Positions 53,972-62,717 are shown, numbered from the stretch's first letter. The stretch is 64,000 nt of DNA from Methanosarcina sp. UBA293 (GCA_002499445.1 DALS01000032.1:24085-88084), one strand, 5' to 3'. Notes: a model not told the origin generated them from the sequence alone. A program made the numbers and translations.

Positions 53972-56368
53972 TTAGTCTTCGTGTTTCACTCTCAATAATC
54001 TCATTGCATTCAGAGTAACCAGAAGTGAGCTGCCCATATCCCCTATTACAGCCAGCCACATAGTTAGCCATCCTGGAATGACAAGCAGAAGAATTAATCC
54101 TTTGACTATCAAGGCAAAAGCGATATTTTGTTTGATAATGTCCAGAGTTTTCCTGCTCAATCTGATTGTATCGGTCAGTTTTGTAAGGTCATCTGCCATC
54201 AAAGCGATATCTGCAGTTTCCAGTGCAGTATCAGTTCCTGCAGCTCCCATTGCGATACCGACTGTAGATATTGCCATAGCAGGGGCATCATTGACACCGT
54301 CTCCCACCATAGCCACCTTTCCATGTTCGGCAAGTAGATCCTTAATCGCATCCACCTTGTCTTCAGGCAATAGGTCTGCCCGGAAATCATCGACTCCTGA
54401 TTTTGTGGCGATAGCACGGGCAGTGCTTTCATTGTCTCCTGTAAGCATAATGACTTTCTTGATACCTGCTTTTTTCAGCTTACTGACAGCCTGCCCGGAA
54501 TTTTCCCGCAGTATATCTGCAACAGCTATGAGCCCCAAAATGCGTTTATCGTCTCCCAGCATCATTACAGTCTTTCCTTCATTCTGCAGACGAGAAACCT
54601 CATGTTCTACAGGTTCTACATCTATTGCTTGTTCAGTAAATAATCTGGAATTACCGATTTGATACATCTTGCCATTAACTGTTGCTTTGGCACCTTTGCC
54701 GGGAATTGCCTCAAATACTGATATACTGGCTAATACACTGGAGATTTCAGCCCCTCGTTCTTTTGCGTATTTTACAATTGCTTCGGCAAGAGGATGTTCT
54801 GATCTGCTTTCAATTGCCGAGGCTATTGCTAAGAATTCTTTATCGGGTAAGCCATCTATCGGGATAATATCCGTCACCTTAGGCTTTCCTTCGGTAAGGG
54901 TACCTGTTTTATCAAAGGCAATTACTGACAAATTTCCGGCTTCTTCCAGATACATACCACCTTTAATAAGTACGCCATTTTTCGCCGCGTTACCGATTGC
55001 GGATACAATGGATACAGGTGTAGATATCACCAGTGCACAGGGACATGCTACCAGCAGTAAAGCCATGGACTCGTAAAACCATTTTTCAAATGGTTGTCCA
55101 AAAGCCAGTGGAGGTACTGTAGCAACTAGAGCAGCCAGAACTATAACAGCAGGAGTATAATATTTCGCAAACTTATCGATAAATTGCTGAGATGGTGCAC
55201 GCTGCCCCTGAGCTTCCTCAACCATGTTAATAATTCTGGATATTGTATTATCTCTGGCTAGTTTGGTGACTTCAACTTCAAGCGAGCCGCGCTCATTTAT
55301 GGTTCCGGCATATATTTCGTCTCCAGGCTGCTTCTCCACAGGAATAGACTCTCCTGTAATCGGAGCTTCATTTACAGTAGAGTAACCAGTAGATACTTTG
55401 CCATCCATAGCAATTCTTTCTCCGGGGCGGACAATTATATGGTCTCCTGTTATAATTTCTTCTACTGGTAACGTTATTTCGGCCTGCCCTCGCCTGACTA
55501 ATGCTTCATTTGGGGTAATTTCCATTAAAGCCTGAATAGAATTCCTTGTTTTATCGAGAGTATAGCCCTGCAAAGCGTTTCCAAAAGAGAATAGAAATAC
55601 AACACCTGCGGCCTCTTCAAACGAACCGATAAGGGATGCGCCGATGACTGCTATGGTCATCAGGAGATTCATGTCAAATTCCCATGCGTTAATAAGGACA
55701 GAAATGCCATTCTTAGCTGGTAGAAAACCCCCGAGAATAATTCCGGTCAGAAATATCCCATTAACTGCTAGTTCAAGTGCTCCAAGTTTTCCAGCAGTAA
55801 ATCCCAAAATGAACATAATGAAGGAAATGACAGTGGGCTTGGCGTACTGGTTTGTTTTCCAAAAACTGACAGGTTCTTTTTTTCTCCTCAGTCCAGCATC
55901 TACTTTTCCCGAGTAACCCATTTTTTCAATTGTTGACAGAATTTCTATCACTGATCCGTTATGAGTTACCGTCATTTTAGAAGCGCCGAAATTTACTTGT
56001 GTATTTTCGACCCCAGGGACTTTCGAGATGCGCTTTTCTAACTTAGCTGCACAGTCGGCACAATCCATTCCTATGATGCAAAAATCAGTGGCTTTAGAAA
56101 CTTCTAAAATCTCTTCTAATTTTTTCTCCTCTTCCCGTGCTTCATAACCTAATTTTTTAACTTTATCTATTACCTGAGTAATGCCGGTTTGTTGAGGATC
56201 ATAGTCTACGTTAAGTCTTCCAGTAGGGAAAGTAATTGTAGCGTTAGTAACACCTGGTATACGTTTAACGGCTTTTTCCACTTTGGCTGCACAATCCGCA
56301 CAGTCCAAACCTGTAACAAGAAACTTGGATGATATAATCGATTCCGTTATTTGTGCCTCCTGGATCAC
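53972..56368 (-). CDS. Heavy-metal-translocating P1B-type ATPase (ZntA/CadA-like)
   Basis: 798 residues. Two N-terminal HMA domains (GLDCADC at about 20-26, GMDCADC at about 99-105). Eight transmembrane helices. The ion-path motif is LLVACPCALVIS (about 437-448), followed by the phosphorylation site FDKTGTLTEGK (about 484-494), the ATP-binding pair SRSEHPLAEAI and the hinge MVGDGVNDAPAMA. CPC and the helix composition indicate a Zn/Cd/Pb or Cu exporter; the SEHPLA motif and the ArsR/CadC partner favour Zn/Cd. With the HMA gene downstream and ArsR upstream it forms a three-gene detoxification cassette. Confidence 0.92.
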   Translation of the reverse strand: MIQEAQITESIISSKFLVTGLDCADCAAKVEKAVKRIPGVTNATITFPTGRLNVDYDPQQTGITQVIDKVKKLGYEAREEEKKLEEILEVSKATDFCIIGMDCADCAAKLEKRISKVPGVENTQVNFGASKMTVTHNGSVIEILSTIEKMGYSGKVDAGLRRKKEPVSFWKTNQYAKPTVISFIMFILGFTAGKLGALELAVNGIFLTGIILGGFLPAKNGISVLINAWEFDMNLLMTIAVIGASLIGSFEEAAGVVFLFSFGNALQGYTLDKTRNSIQALMEITPNEALVRRGQAEITLPVEEIITGDHIIVRPGERIAMDGKVSTGYSTVNEAPITGESIPVEKQPGDEIYAGTINERGSLEVEVTKLARDNTISRIINMVEEAQGQRAPSQQFIDKFAKYYTPAVIVLAALVATVPPLAFGQPFEKWFYESMALLLVACPCALVISTPVSIVSAIGNAAKNGVLIKGGMYLEEAGNLSVIAFDKTGTLTEGKPKVTDIIPIDGLPDKEFLAIASAIESRSEHPLAEAIVKYAKERGAEISSVLASISVFEAIPGKGAKATVNGKMYQIGNSRLFTEQAIDVEPVEHEVSRLQNEGKTVMMLGDDKRILGLIAVADILRENSGQAVSKLKKAGIKKVIMLTGDNESTARAIATKSGVDDFRADLLPEDKVDAIKDLLAEHGKVAMVGDGVNDAPAMAISTVGIAMGAAGTDTALETADIALMADDLTKLTDTIRLSRKTLDIIKQNIAFALIVKGLILLLVIPGWLTMWLAVIGDMGSSLLVTLNAMRLLRVKHED

Positions 56369-56392
56369 AACTTATTCTTCGTTTTTTAACTT

Positions 56393-56746
56393 TTATTCAG
56401 TAACATGCTCCAGCCCTTGAGCGAATAATTTCTCAATATGATCATCATCCAGGGAATAAAACATGATTTTACCTTCTCGCCGGAACTTAACAAGGCGCAG
56501 AGTCCGGAGGATTTTAAGCTGATGAGATACTGCCGATTCAGAAGCACCAATAACAGCTGCAAGGTCGCAAACACAAAGTTCTCTGGTCATTAAGGAAAAC
56601 AATATCTTCACTCTTGTCGGATCTCCCAGAGCCTTGAACAGTTCTGCCAGCGAAATAGCTATATCTTCGCTAAATAGAGCCTCTTTTACTGCTTTTACTG
56701 CTTCATCGTGTATACAATTGATTTCACACCTGTCTAATTCTACCAT
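56393..56746 (-). CDS. ArsR/SmtB family metal-responsive repressor (CadC-like)
   Basis: 117 residues from ATG 56746 (GGAGAG site six bases before it); an upstream in-frame start at 56803 lacks such a site. N-terminal Cys (DRCEINCIHDEAV) and ELCVCDLAAVIGASESAVSHQLKILRTLRLV, with Cys in helix alpha-3 and the recognition helix, match CadC sensors that bind Cd/Pb/Zn. It should repress its own promoter, which has a palindrome (56785-56808), until metal binds. The ATPase gene begins 25 bases later and should be co-transcribed. Confidence 0.9.
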   Translation of the reverse strand: MVELDRCEINCIHDEAVKAVKEALFSEDIAISLAELFKALGDPTRVKILFSLMTRELCVCDLAAVIGASESAVSHQLKILRTLRLVKFRREGKIMFYSLDDDHIEKLFAQGLEHVTE

Positions 56747-56784
56747 GAATAACTCTCCAATATGGCTACTTTTAAATGCTATTA

Positions 56785-56808
56785 TATATGAACATATGAT
56801 CATATGAA
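56785..56808. promoter_or_regulatory. ArsR-family operator candidate
   Basis: TATATGAACATATGATCATATGAA-type sequence just upstream of the repressor start, with ATATGATCATAT as a perfect inner palindrome. It resembles 12-2-12 operators (TATGAACATATGTTCATA-like) of SmtB/CzrA/CadC repressors. It lies about 40-60 bases before the start of the repressor gene. Confidence 0.6.
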
Positions 56809-57240
56809 TAGATACTTAGATATATTAAAATTTTTCCCTGAATTGAAGAAATTTTTTAAAAGCATTTAATGCAGCTCTGATAAGAATATGAAACTATCAT
56901 GTTATGCATCCAGAAAATTAGACATTAATGTCTCTGAATAACCCAATAAATTAAGAAAAAATATAACCTGAAATAAAACAAAAAGTCAATTCTCCAAGAA
57001 AGTTCTGAAATCCAGTATTGGAGGAATCGATATATACTCTGCTTTTGTATGATTTGTGGAGAAAAAGAGAGGATAAAACTAACTTCACATATTGCAGAAC
57101 AAAGTTTCTCTGCAGGCATAAATAAAAAATTCATAAGTTATCCAAGTTCAACTTTCTAATGTAAAATCAATTAGTGTGGGAAACAAAAGAAATAGGCTTC
57201 TCTAAATGAGTCCCCTTTTTGAGATTACCCAAAAAATGGT

Positions 57241-57266
57241 AAAAGGCCTCATTTTTGAGGCTTTTT
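57241..57266. terminator. Strong intrinsic-type terminator
   Basis: AAAAGGCCTCA pairs with TGAGGCTTTTT around TTTT, with A-run before and T-run after, so it would work in both directions. It lies between the cysE and ArsR genes. Confidence 0.75.
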
Positions 57267-57333
57267 ATTACCTTCTAAAATATCAAATTGAAAATTATTT
57301 TCTACACTCAATATGCAAATAATCAAAGTTCCG

Positions 57334-57393
57334 GAGAACAATTAGAATGAGAACAATTAGAATGAGAACAATTAGAATGAGAACAATTAGAAT
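57334..57393. repeat. 15-bp tandem repeat, four exact units
   Basis: GAGAACAATTAGAAT repeated at 57334, 57349, 57364 and 57379. It has no spacer, so it is not a CRISPR. Confidence 0.95.
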
Positions 57394-57651
57394 ATTGTTT
57401 CAAGTTCTCCATGTGTTTTCTTATTCGTTCCAAAATATATGTTTCTGTAAACCAGAGTTACAAAATCAGGGTGCAGTTTAAAAAAGGGTTTCGTAGAAAA
57501 GCCCTGTCTAAACTAACTTTAAAACGCTGTACTATAAGTAAGAACATCTGTATCTGGCTGTTCAGCTGTTTACATCAACCGATGCTTTCTAAAGTATGCT
57601 CAATAAACACTCTGACCTTTTAACTAACTTATCAGAGTAATAAGCGTTTAT

Positions 57652-58596
57652 TTAACGGACTACCTGTTTTTTAAATCGATCCCAGCTCCAGGGCTCGTCA
57701 AGGATGTTAACATTAACTTTTTCTATCCCACCAGCACTCAGGACTTTTCGCCGGACCTGTTCCTTAAAGTACTCGATCATGGGACAGGAGCTTGTCGTCA
57801 ATACAAGGTTTACATCCACATTTGGACCGTTAACTATTACTTCCTTGACCAGTCCCAGTTTTACGATATCCATGCCTACCCCAGGGTCGATCACTTCTTT
57901 TAGCAGGGAATAAATCTGTTCATCCTTAAGTACTGCTCCCTGCGTAGTTTTCCCCTGTCCGGAAATTGACTCTTCATGTGCCCTTAACTGGTCTTCTAAC
58001 CTGCTCAGCCGGTCAAGTATCTGACCTATCACAATAAGTCCAGGGTCAGGCAGTTTATCATGGTCCAGTTGTCCTGCAGAAGGGGATGGCCGCGGTTCCG
58101 CAATTCTTGCAGGAACTCCAACAACCGTAGCTCCGGCAGGGACCGGTCGGATAACAACCGAGCCAGCACCTATTTTTGCGCCTCTGCCAACAGTGATTGG
58201 TCCGAGTACGGCTGCCCCTGAACCGATAACCACATCACTTTCAATTGTAGGATGGCGTTTTGTCTTCTCCAGAGCTGTCCCTCCAAGCACAACTCCCATA
58301 TAAATCAAAACATCGTCACCTATTTCAGCAGTTTCTCCTATTACCACCCCAGACCCATGATCTATGAAAACTCGCCTTCCAAGCTTTGCCCCGGGATGGA
58401 TTTCAATACCTGTTAACATCCTGGAGATATGTGAGAGCAAACGGGCCAGAAAATAAAAATGTTTATTCCAGAGCGAGTGGGATACCCTATGTATCCAGAT
58501 AGCGTGCAGGCCAGGATAGCAGCAGATTACCTCAAGCGTAGACCTTGCTGCGGGATCTTTTTCAAAAACGGTTTTGATATCTTCCCTGATTCCCAT
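57652..58596 (-). CDS. cysE: Serine O-acetyltransferase fused to a DUF59/MIP18-type domain
   Basis: 314 residues from ATG 58596 (a longer frame from 58638 is open but starts with an unrelated stretch). Residues about 1-180 are CysE: the N-terminal helices, left-handed beta-helix repeats (IGETAEIGDDVLIYMGVVLGG, IGSGAAVLGPITVGRGAKIGAGSVV), and the acetyl-CoA pocket His. It makes O-acetylserine for cysteine synthesis. A coiled-coil linker (about 195-225) leads to a DUF59/MIP18 domain (about 235-310) with DPGVGMDIVKLGLVKEV and the SSCPM Cys used by Fe-S assembly factors (SufT/Cia2 type). I infer that the fusion links sulfur supply to Fe-S maturation. cysK lies 115 bases upstream on the same strand. 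Confidence 0.88.
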   Translation of the reverse strand: MGIREDIKTVFEKDPAARSTLEVICCYPGLHAIWIHRVSHSLWNKHFYFLARLLSHISRMLTGIEIHPGAKLGRRVFIDHGSGVVIGETAEIGDDVLIYMGVVLGGTALEKTKRHPTIESDVVIGSGAAVLGPITVGRGAKIGAGSVVIRPVPAGATVVGVPARIAEPRPSPSAGQLDHDKLPDPGLIVIGQILDRLSRLEDQLRAHEESISGQGKTTQGAVLKDEQIYSLLKEVIDPGVGMDIVKLGLVKEVIVNGPNVDVNLVLTTSSCPMIEYFKEQVRRKVLSAGGIEKVNVNILDEPWSWDRFKKQVVR

Positions 58597-58710
58597 TCGA
58601 AATCTTCCGGTATTAATTGTCAAAACGATAATTTTCAAATTGATAGGTCAGCCAGCTATTAGACGGAGCAGTCAGAAGTCGTTAATAATTCAGTCAAATA
58701 ATCCGATAAA

Positions 58711-59637
58711 TTAGTCAAACAGGTCAGTGCTCAGATAACGTTCTCCCGTATCCGGCAAGATTACAATAATTGTCTTCCCGCTCATTTCTTCCCTGGATGC
58801 GACCTGCAGAGCAGCGTAAGTAGCAGCGCCTGAAGATATCCCTGCAAAGATGCCTTCCTCCTTTGCCAAGCGTCGGGCTGTAGCAGCCGCATTGTCTCCG
58901 GTAACTTGGATGACTTCATCGACCAGTTCAAGTCGGAGTACCTCAGGAATGAAACCTGCACCGATTCCCTGGATCCTGTGTGGGCCAGGATGCCCTCCAC
59001 TGAGTACGGGAGATTCGGCAGGTTCGACTGCAATAGCCTTAAAAGAGGGTTTCCGTTTTTTGATGAGACTTGCAATGCCTGTAATAGTCCCGCCTGTTCC
59101 CACACCTGCTACAATGGCATCGGCTTTTCCGTCAGTGTCTCTCCAGATTTCCTCGGCAGTTGTCAGTCTGTGAATTTCAGGGTTTGCAGGGTTCTTGAAT
59201 TGCTGGGGTATAAAGTAAAGCGTAGGATCATCTTCAGCCATCTGTTCAGCTTTATTGACTGCTCCTTTCATTCCTTCCACACCCGGAGTCAGGACAAGCT
59301 GTGCTCCCAGGGCTTTCAACAGTTTTCTCCGTTCTACTGTCATTGTTTCAGGCATAACCAGAATGAGTTTGTAGCTACGGGCAGCACAGACGCATGCAAG
59401 TGCAATGCCGGTGTTGCCGCTTGTGGCTTCAATAATAGTGGTGCCTTTTTTGATTTTCCCTTCACGCTCGGCTTTTTCAACCATTGCCAGCCCTATTCTG
59501 TCCTTCACACTTCCCATAGGATTAAAGGATTCCACTTTAGCTAACACATCCGCGTAAAGACCCTGTGTTATATGGTTTAACCTGACAAGAGGGGTATTAC
59601 CAATTGTCCAGGTAATATCGGAATATATTCGCCCCAT
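58711..59637 (-). CDS. cysK: O-acetylserine sulfhydrylase (cysteine synthase)
   Basis: 308 residues, PLP-dependent fold II. IGNTPLVRLN opens it, with the PLP Lys in GSVKDRIGLAM (about 43-53), substrate loop EATSGNTGIALA (about 70-81), phosphate loop GVGTGGTITGI (about 179-189) and final SSGAATYAAL. It makes cysteine from O-acetylserine and sulfide. The gene is first in the minus-strand pair with cysE. Its promoter carries a perfect 14-bp palindrome (59869-59882) at the expected start of transcription, downstream of TATA-like CTATATTTA (59895-59903). Confidence 0.95.
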   Translation of the reverse strand: MGRIYSDITWTIGNTPLVRLNHITQGLYADVLAKVESFNPMGSVKDRIGLAMVEKAEREGKIKKGTTIIEATSGNTGIALACVCAARSYKLILVMPETMTVERRKLLKALGAQLVLTPGVEGMKGAVNKAEQMAEDDPTLYFIPQQFKNPANPEIHRLTTAEEIWRDTDGKADAIVAGVGTGGTITGIASLIKKRKPSFKAIAVEPAESPVLSGGHPGPHRIQGIGAGFIPEVLRLELVDEVIQVTGDNAAATARRLAKEEGIFAGISSGAATYAALQVASREEMSGKTIIVILPDTGERYLSTDLFD

Positions 59638-60080
59638 GTTTCTACCGTCTCCTGATGCTTGTTTTTTTCAGATTCAATTTAATTTTTATTCATTTAGATT
59701 ATATTATAAACAGCCAATAATGTATGTTTTTCATTCAAACCTTTTTTAAGTCTCATTACAACTTCTCAAATACCGCTTCAATCTGCCTGAAATTCCAGTA
59801 TTTTGACTTTTGAACCTTTAGTTTCCAATACTACTACACACTGACAATTCGCTGACAATTAGGAGAAGTTCACAATTGTGAATTTATCTTATACTAAATA
59901 TAGTTGTCGAGGAAAAAACATTAAAAAACATTTAACAGTTGAGAAGAACCAAGAGATAGAACGTAAAAAACCATAAGGAATCTAGAACATAATTAATACA
60001 ATAAGGAAATTTAGAACATAAAGTATAATAAAGGAATTGATAAAGTCCGATTTTTGCCTCAGATTCTTCTTATTTTCTGT
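59638..60080. promoter_or_regulatory. cysK promoter region with long leader
   Basis: 443 bases. The operator palindrome lies 232 bases before the cysK ATG, so the message would have a leader of about 230 bases. Near the gene, GACAATT words are repeated. A second TATA candidate nearer the gene would lie around 59695-59705. No gene or known riboswitch is seen. Confidence 0.45.
59869..59882. promoter_or_regulatory. Palindromic operator upstream of cysK
   Basis: TTCACAATTGTGAA is a perfect 14-bp palindrome. It is centred about 23 bases downstream of a minus-strand TATA box (CTATATTTA, 59895-59903), that is, over the expected transcription start. Two near-identical sites (TTCACGATTGTGAA) lie before iscS. 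Confidence 0.7.
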
Positions 60081-60422
60081 TTAACTATTATCGGTTTGTG
60101 CTTCCGGGCCGCAGCCGCTATTACATTTATTTTCAATTCCTCTAGCACTTACACAGATTTCACAGATCCTTACAACAAAGTCAGAGGCATTATTGTCAAT
60201 TAGATCCTGAGCAAGTTTTTCAATCAGTTCTTTTGTCTCGCCCTGAAACTCAATCCTGTATCCTCTTTTCCCCGAAATATACTGGGAAACTGCCGATGGG
60301 GCAATCCCCAGCAACTTTGCCGACGTTGCCTGTGACTGTCCTTTTTTTACGAGTTCGATTGCAAGATTGGCCCTTATTGCGGGAACCAGATCCCACACAA
60401 TCTTCTGACACGGAGTTTCCAT
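60081..60422 (-). CDS. XRE-type transcriptional regulator with C-terminal cysteine cluster
   Basis: 113 residues. Residues 20-60 form a helix-turn-helix: KGQSQATSAKLLGIAPSAVSQYISGKRG. The C-terminal part has ICEIC (two Cys), then C and C in ENKCNSGCG, with a further Cys near the start (METPC). The pattern CxxC-x8-CxxxC could hold a 4Fe-4S or 2Fe-2S cluster. It resembles archaeal regulators of COG2522 type. It lies between cysK (same strand, downstream) and iscS (divergent), and the shared TTCAC-N4-GTGAA palindromes flank it. I infer a cysteine/Fe-S-responsive repressor of both operons. Its own promoter lacks the palindrome. Confidence 0.85.
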   Translation of the reverse strand: METPCQKIVWDLVPAIRANLAIELVKKGQSQATSAKLLGIAPSAVSQYISGKRGYRIEFQGETKELIEKLAQDLIDNNASDFVVRICEICVSARGIENKCNSGCGPEAQTDNS

Positions 60423-60700
60423 ACTTTATCATCACTTTTTGAGATTTTACAGTTGAGAACGAATATATCTTATGTAGGTATATATTATTATCATTTTAAA
60501 AAATAATAATAAGTTTACCAAGACTGGCAGCTGGAGAAGTTAACACTTTGAGAGAGCGATTCTTTTTTAACAATTTTTAGAACTCTTCGAAAACATTCCG
60601 GGATTTCTCTTACATATTCGTTGAGATTTTCTCAGCAGATTCATAGTTTCTTCCATAGTATCTTATGATAAAACTTAAATAGTCATAATTGTTACTGATA

Positions 60701-60714
60701 TTCACGATTGTGAA
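60701..60714. promoter_or_regulatory. Distal operator of iscS
   Basis: TTCACGATTGTGAA, within the first 29-bp repeat, covering the likely transcription start relative to TATA 60674-60681. One base differs from the site at cysK. Confidence 0.65.
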
Positions 60715-60859
60715 GATAGCACCTGCCGTAGTTAAGTGACGTGAACTATATCAAAAAAAAAGTTTGATCACAAACCTTTTGGGAAAAGGTTTGATCGAAA
60801 ACCCCCTGGTGGCGGCGTGATCAACCGGCGCAACGGTTGTGGCACAATTGTTACTGATA

Positions 60860-60873
60860 TTCACGATTGTGAA
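60860..60873. promoter_or_regulatory. Proximal operator of iscS
   Basis: TTCACGATTGTGAA again, within the second 29-bp repeat, nine bases before the proposed GTG start. No TATA box precedes it at the right distance, so it probably lies inside the transcript. Confidence 0.6.
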
Positions 60874-60882
60874 GGTGTACGT

Positions 60883-62067
60883 GTGACCATTAGAAACCAG
60901 ATCATTTACATGGACAACTCTGCTACAACACCTGTAAGAAAGGAGGTTGTTGAAGAGATGATTCCTTACATGACAGAAAATTTCGGAAACCCTTCTTCTA
61001 TCTATGAGATAGGAAAAATCTCAAAACATGCAGTAGACAGGGCAAGGGAAAAAGTTGCCTATGCTCTCGGGGCTGAAGAGAATGAGATCTTTTTTACATC
61101 CGGAGGCACGGAATCCGATAACTGTGCAATTAAGGGGATAGCCTTTGCAAACCAGAATAAAGGAAAACACATAATCACCTCTTCTATTGAACATCATGCA
61201 GTCCTGCATACCTGTGCCTGGCTGGAAGGGCAGGGCTTTGAGGTAACATACCTGCCTGTGGACAAATACGGAACGGTGTCCCTTGAGGAACTCAAGAACG
61301 CGGTCAGGGATGACACCATCCTAATTTCCATAATGCTTGCGAACAATGAAATTGGGACAATCCAGCCTGTTGAGGAAATCGGAAAAATAGCAAAAGAGAA
61401 CCGGATATATTTCCATACGGATGCCGTGCAGGCAATAGGTCATGTTCCCATAGATGTCAAAAAAATGAATATTGATCTTCTCTCTCTTTCGGGGCATAAG
61501 TTCGAAGGACCAAAGGGCTGCGGAGCTTTCTATATTCGAAAAGGAACAAAAATAGAACCTCTTCTGCACGGTGGAGCCCAGGAAAGAAAACGCAGAGCTG
61601 GAACTGAGAATACCCCTGCCATTGTGGGCCTTGGAAAAGCTATAGAGCTTGCAACAGCCGAAATTGAAGAATCAAACAAAACTCTTCTTAAGCTGAGAGA
61701 GCGCCTCATTAAAGGTCTTCTGAAAATCCCAAAAACCCATCTCAATGGGCACCCTACACAGAGGCTTGCAAACAACGTAAATGTCACGTTTGAATACATA
61801 GAGGGCGAATCGCTCCTGCTGCTATTGAATGCGAAAGAAATTTTCGCATCTACAGGAAGCGCGTGTAACTCTTCTTCTCTCGAACCCTCTCACGTGCTTA
61901 TGGCCTGCGGAGTTCCGCACGAAATCATTCACGGTTCACTCAGGCTTAGCCTCGGAAGGATGAATTCAGAAAAAGATGTGGACAGGGTACTTGAGGCTGT
62001 GCCTGAGATCGTGCAAAAACTGAGAAATATGTCCCCACTAACTCCGAAAGAGTACAGGATGCTTTAA
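60883..62067 (+). CDS. iscS: Cysteine desulfurase
   Basis: 394 residues from GTG 60883, with AAGGTG five bases before it. A longer frame from 60817 runs through the inserted DNA and adds a meaningless stretch. Motifs: YMDNSATTPVRKEV, FTSGGTESDNCAIKG, SIEHHAVLHTC, the PLP Lys in SLSGHKFEGPKGCG (about 203), and the active Cys in STGSACNSSSLEPSHVL (about 325). It takes sulfur from cysteine and gives persulfide to IscU. It begins an apparent iscS-iscU-nadA operon, with operators TTCAC-N4-GTGAA upstream. Confidence 0.95.
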   Translation: MTIRNQIIYMDNSATTPVRKEVVEEMIPYMTENFGNPSSIYEIGKISKHAVDRAREKVAYALGAEENEIFFTSGGTESDNCAIKGIAFANQNKGKHIITSSIEHHAVLHTCAWLEGQGFEVTYLPVDKYGTVSLEELKNAVRDDTILISIMLANNEIGTIQPVEEIGKIAKENRIYFHTDAVQAIGHVPIDVKKMNIDLLSLSGHKFEGPKGCGAFYIRKGTKIEPLLHGGAQERKRRAGTENTPAIVGLGKAIELATAEIEESNKTLLKLRERLIKGLLKIPKTHLNGHPTQRLANNVNVTFEYIEGESLLLLLNAKEIFASTGSACNSSSLEPSHVLMACGVPHEIIHGSLRLSLGRMNSEKDVDRVLEAVPEIVQKLRNMSPLTPKEYRML

Positions 62068-62214
62068 TAAGCACCACTTTACGACGCAGGATAGAACTGA
62101 AGATTATTTTATAGGAAAATTTAAAAGAAATTGAATAATTTTTTGAATAACTTAACAATTGAAAAATAGATTGTTTCTGAGAATATGTTGGAAGAATGTA
62201 TTGGAGGACAACTC

Positions 62215-62604
62215 ATGGATTACAGCCTTAAAGTAATGGATCATTTTTCAAACCCAAGAAATATGGGAACCATTGAAAACAGCGATGGAGTGGGAGAGGT
62301 TGGAAACGCAAAATGCGGCGATATAATGAAAATTTACCTAAAGGTTGAGGACGATCGGATCGCAGATGTAAAGTTCCAAACCTTTGGGTGCGGGGCTGCA
62401 ATTGCATCAAGCAGTATGGCAACCGAACTCATTAAAGGAAAAACTCTGAGAGAAGCCTGGGGGCTTTCAAATAAAGCAGTTGCAGAAGCCCTTGACGGGC
62501 TCCCGCCGATAAAAATGCACTGTTCAATGCTTGCAGAAGAGGCAATCCATGAGGCGATCAATGATTATCTCAGGAAAAAAGGGCTTGAGCCGTGGACAGA
62601 ATAA
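62215..62604 (+). CDS. iscU: Fe-S cluster assembly scaffold
   Basis: 129 residues from ATG 62215, with GGAGG seven bases before it. An upstream in-frame ATG at 62185 lacks a good site. The three ligand cysteines are in KCGDI (about 36), FGCGAAIASSSM (about 61) and MHCSML (about 103); the LPPIKMHCS motif for chaperone binding is present. It receives sulfur from IscS and iron to build 2Fe-2S/4Fe-4S clusters. It lies 147 bases after iscS and 113 before nadA. Confidence 0.95.
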   Translation: MDYSLKVMDHFSNPRNMGTIENSDGVGEVGNAKCGDIMKIYLKVEDDRIADVKFQTFGCGAAIASSSMATELIKGKTLREAWGLSNKAVAEALDGLPPIKMHCSMLAEEAIHEAINDYLRKKGLEPWTE

Positions 62605-62717
62605 GAATACAAAAATAATTCGGTATTATTTTGACTAAAGGTAATTAAAAAGAGATATTTGTCAAAATAAGGTCAAAGAGAGATCAAAAAGAGATAATCT
62701 GCCAAAACAAGATCGTT

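Larger units (their letters stand above)
56747..57651. other. Long spacer with repressor operator, terminator and 15-bp repeats
   Basis: 905 bases without a convincing gene. It contains the ArsR operator candidate (56785-56808), a strong terminator hairpin (57241-57266) and a 15-bp tandem repeat (57334-57393). Short frames around 56925-57134 and 57411-57623 lack ribosome sites and have no recognisable sequence. Confidence 0.5.
60423..60882. promoter_or_regulatory. iscS promoter region with duplicated operator
   Basis: 460 bases. TATA-like CTTAAATA (60674-60681) lies 24 bases before the first operator. A 29-bp direct repeat (60687-60715 and 60846-60874) contains the operator in each copy. The bases between hold two perfect hairpins (AAACCTTTT ggg AAAAGGTTT, 60772-60792; CAACCG-6-CGGTTG, 60822-60839). 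Confidence 0.6.

Noticed and set aside
56925..57134. 69-codon minus ORF
   Set aside because: No ribosome site; A+T-rich composition; no similarity to any known family by eye.
57334..57393. CRISPR array
   Set aside because: The 15-bp units are contiguous with no spacers. The same holds for 3331-3426 and 34771-34842.
60817..60882. Extended iscS N-terminus from GTG 60817
   Set aside because: Those codons fall in the inserted palindrome-rich DNA and operator repeat. GTG 60883 has the right site and gives the family N-terminus.
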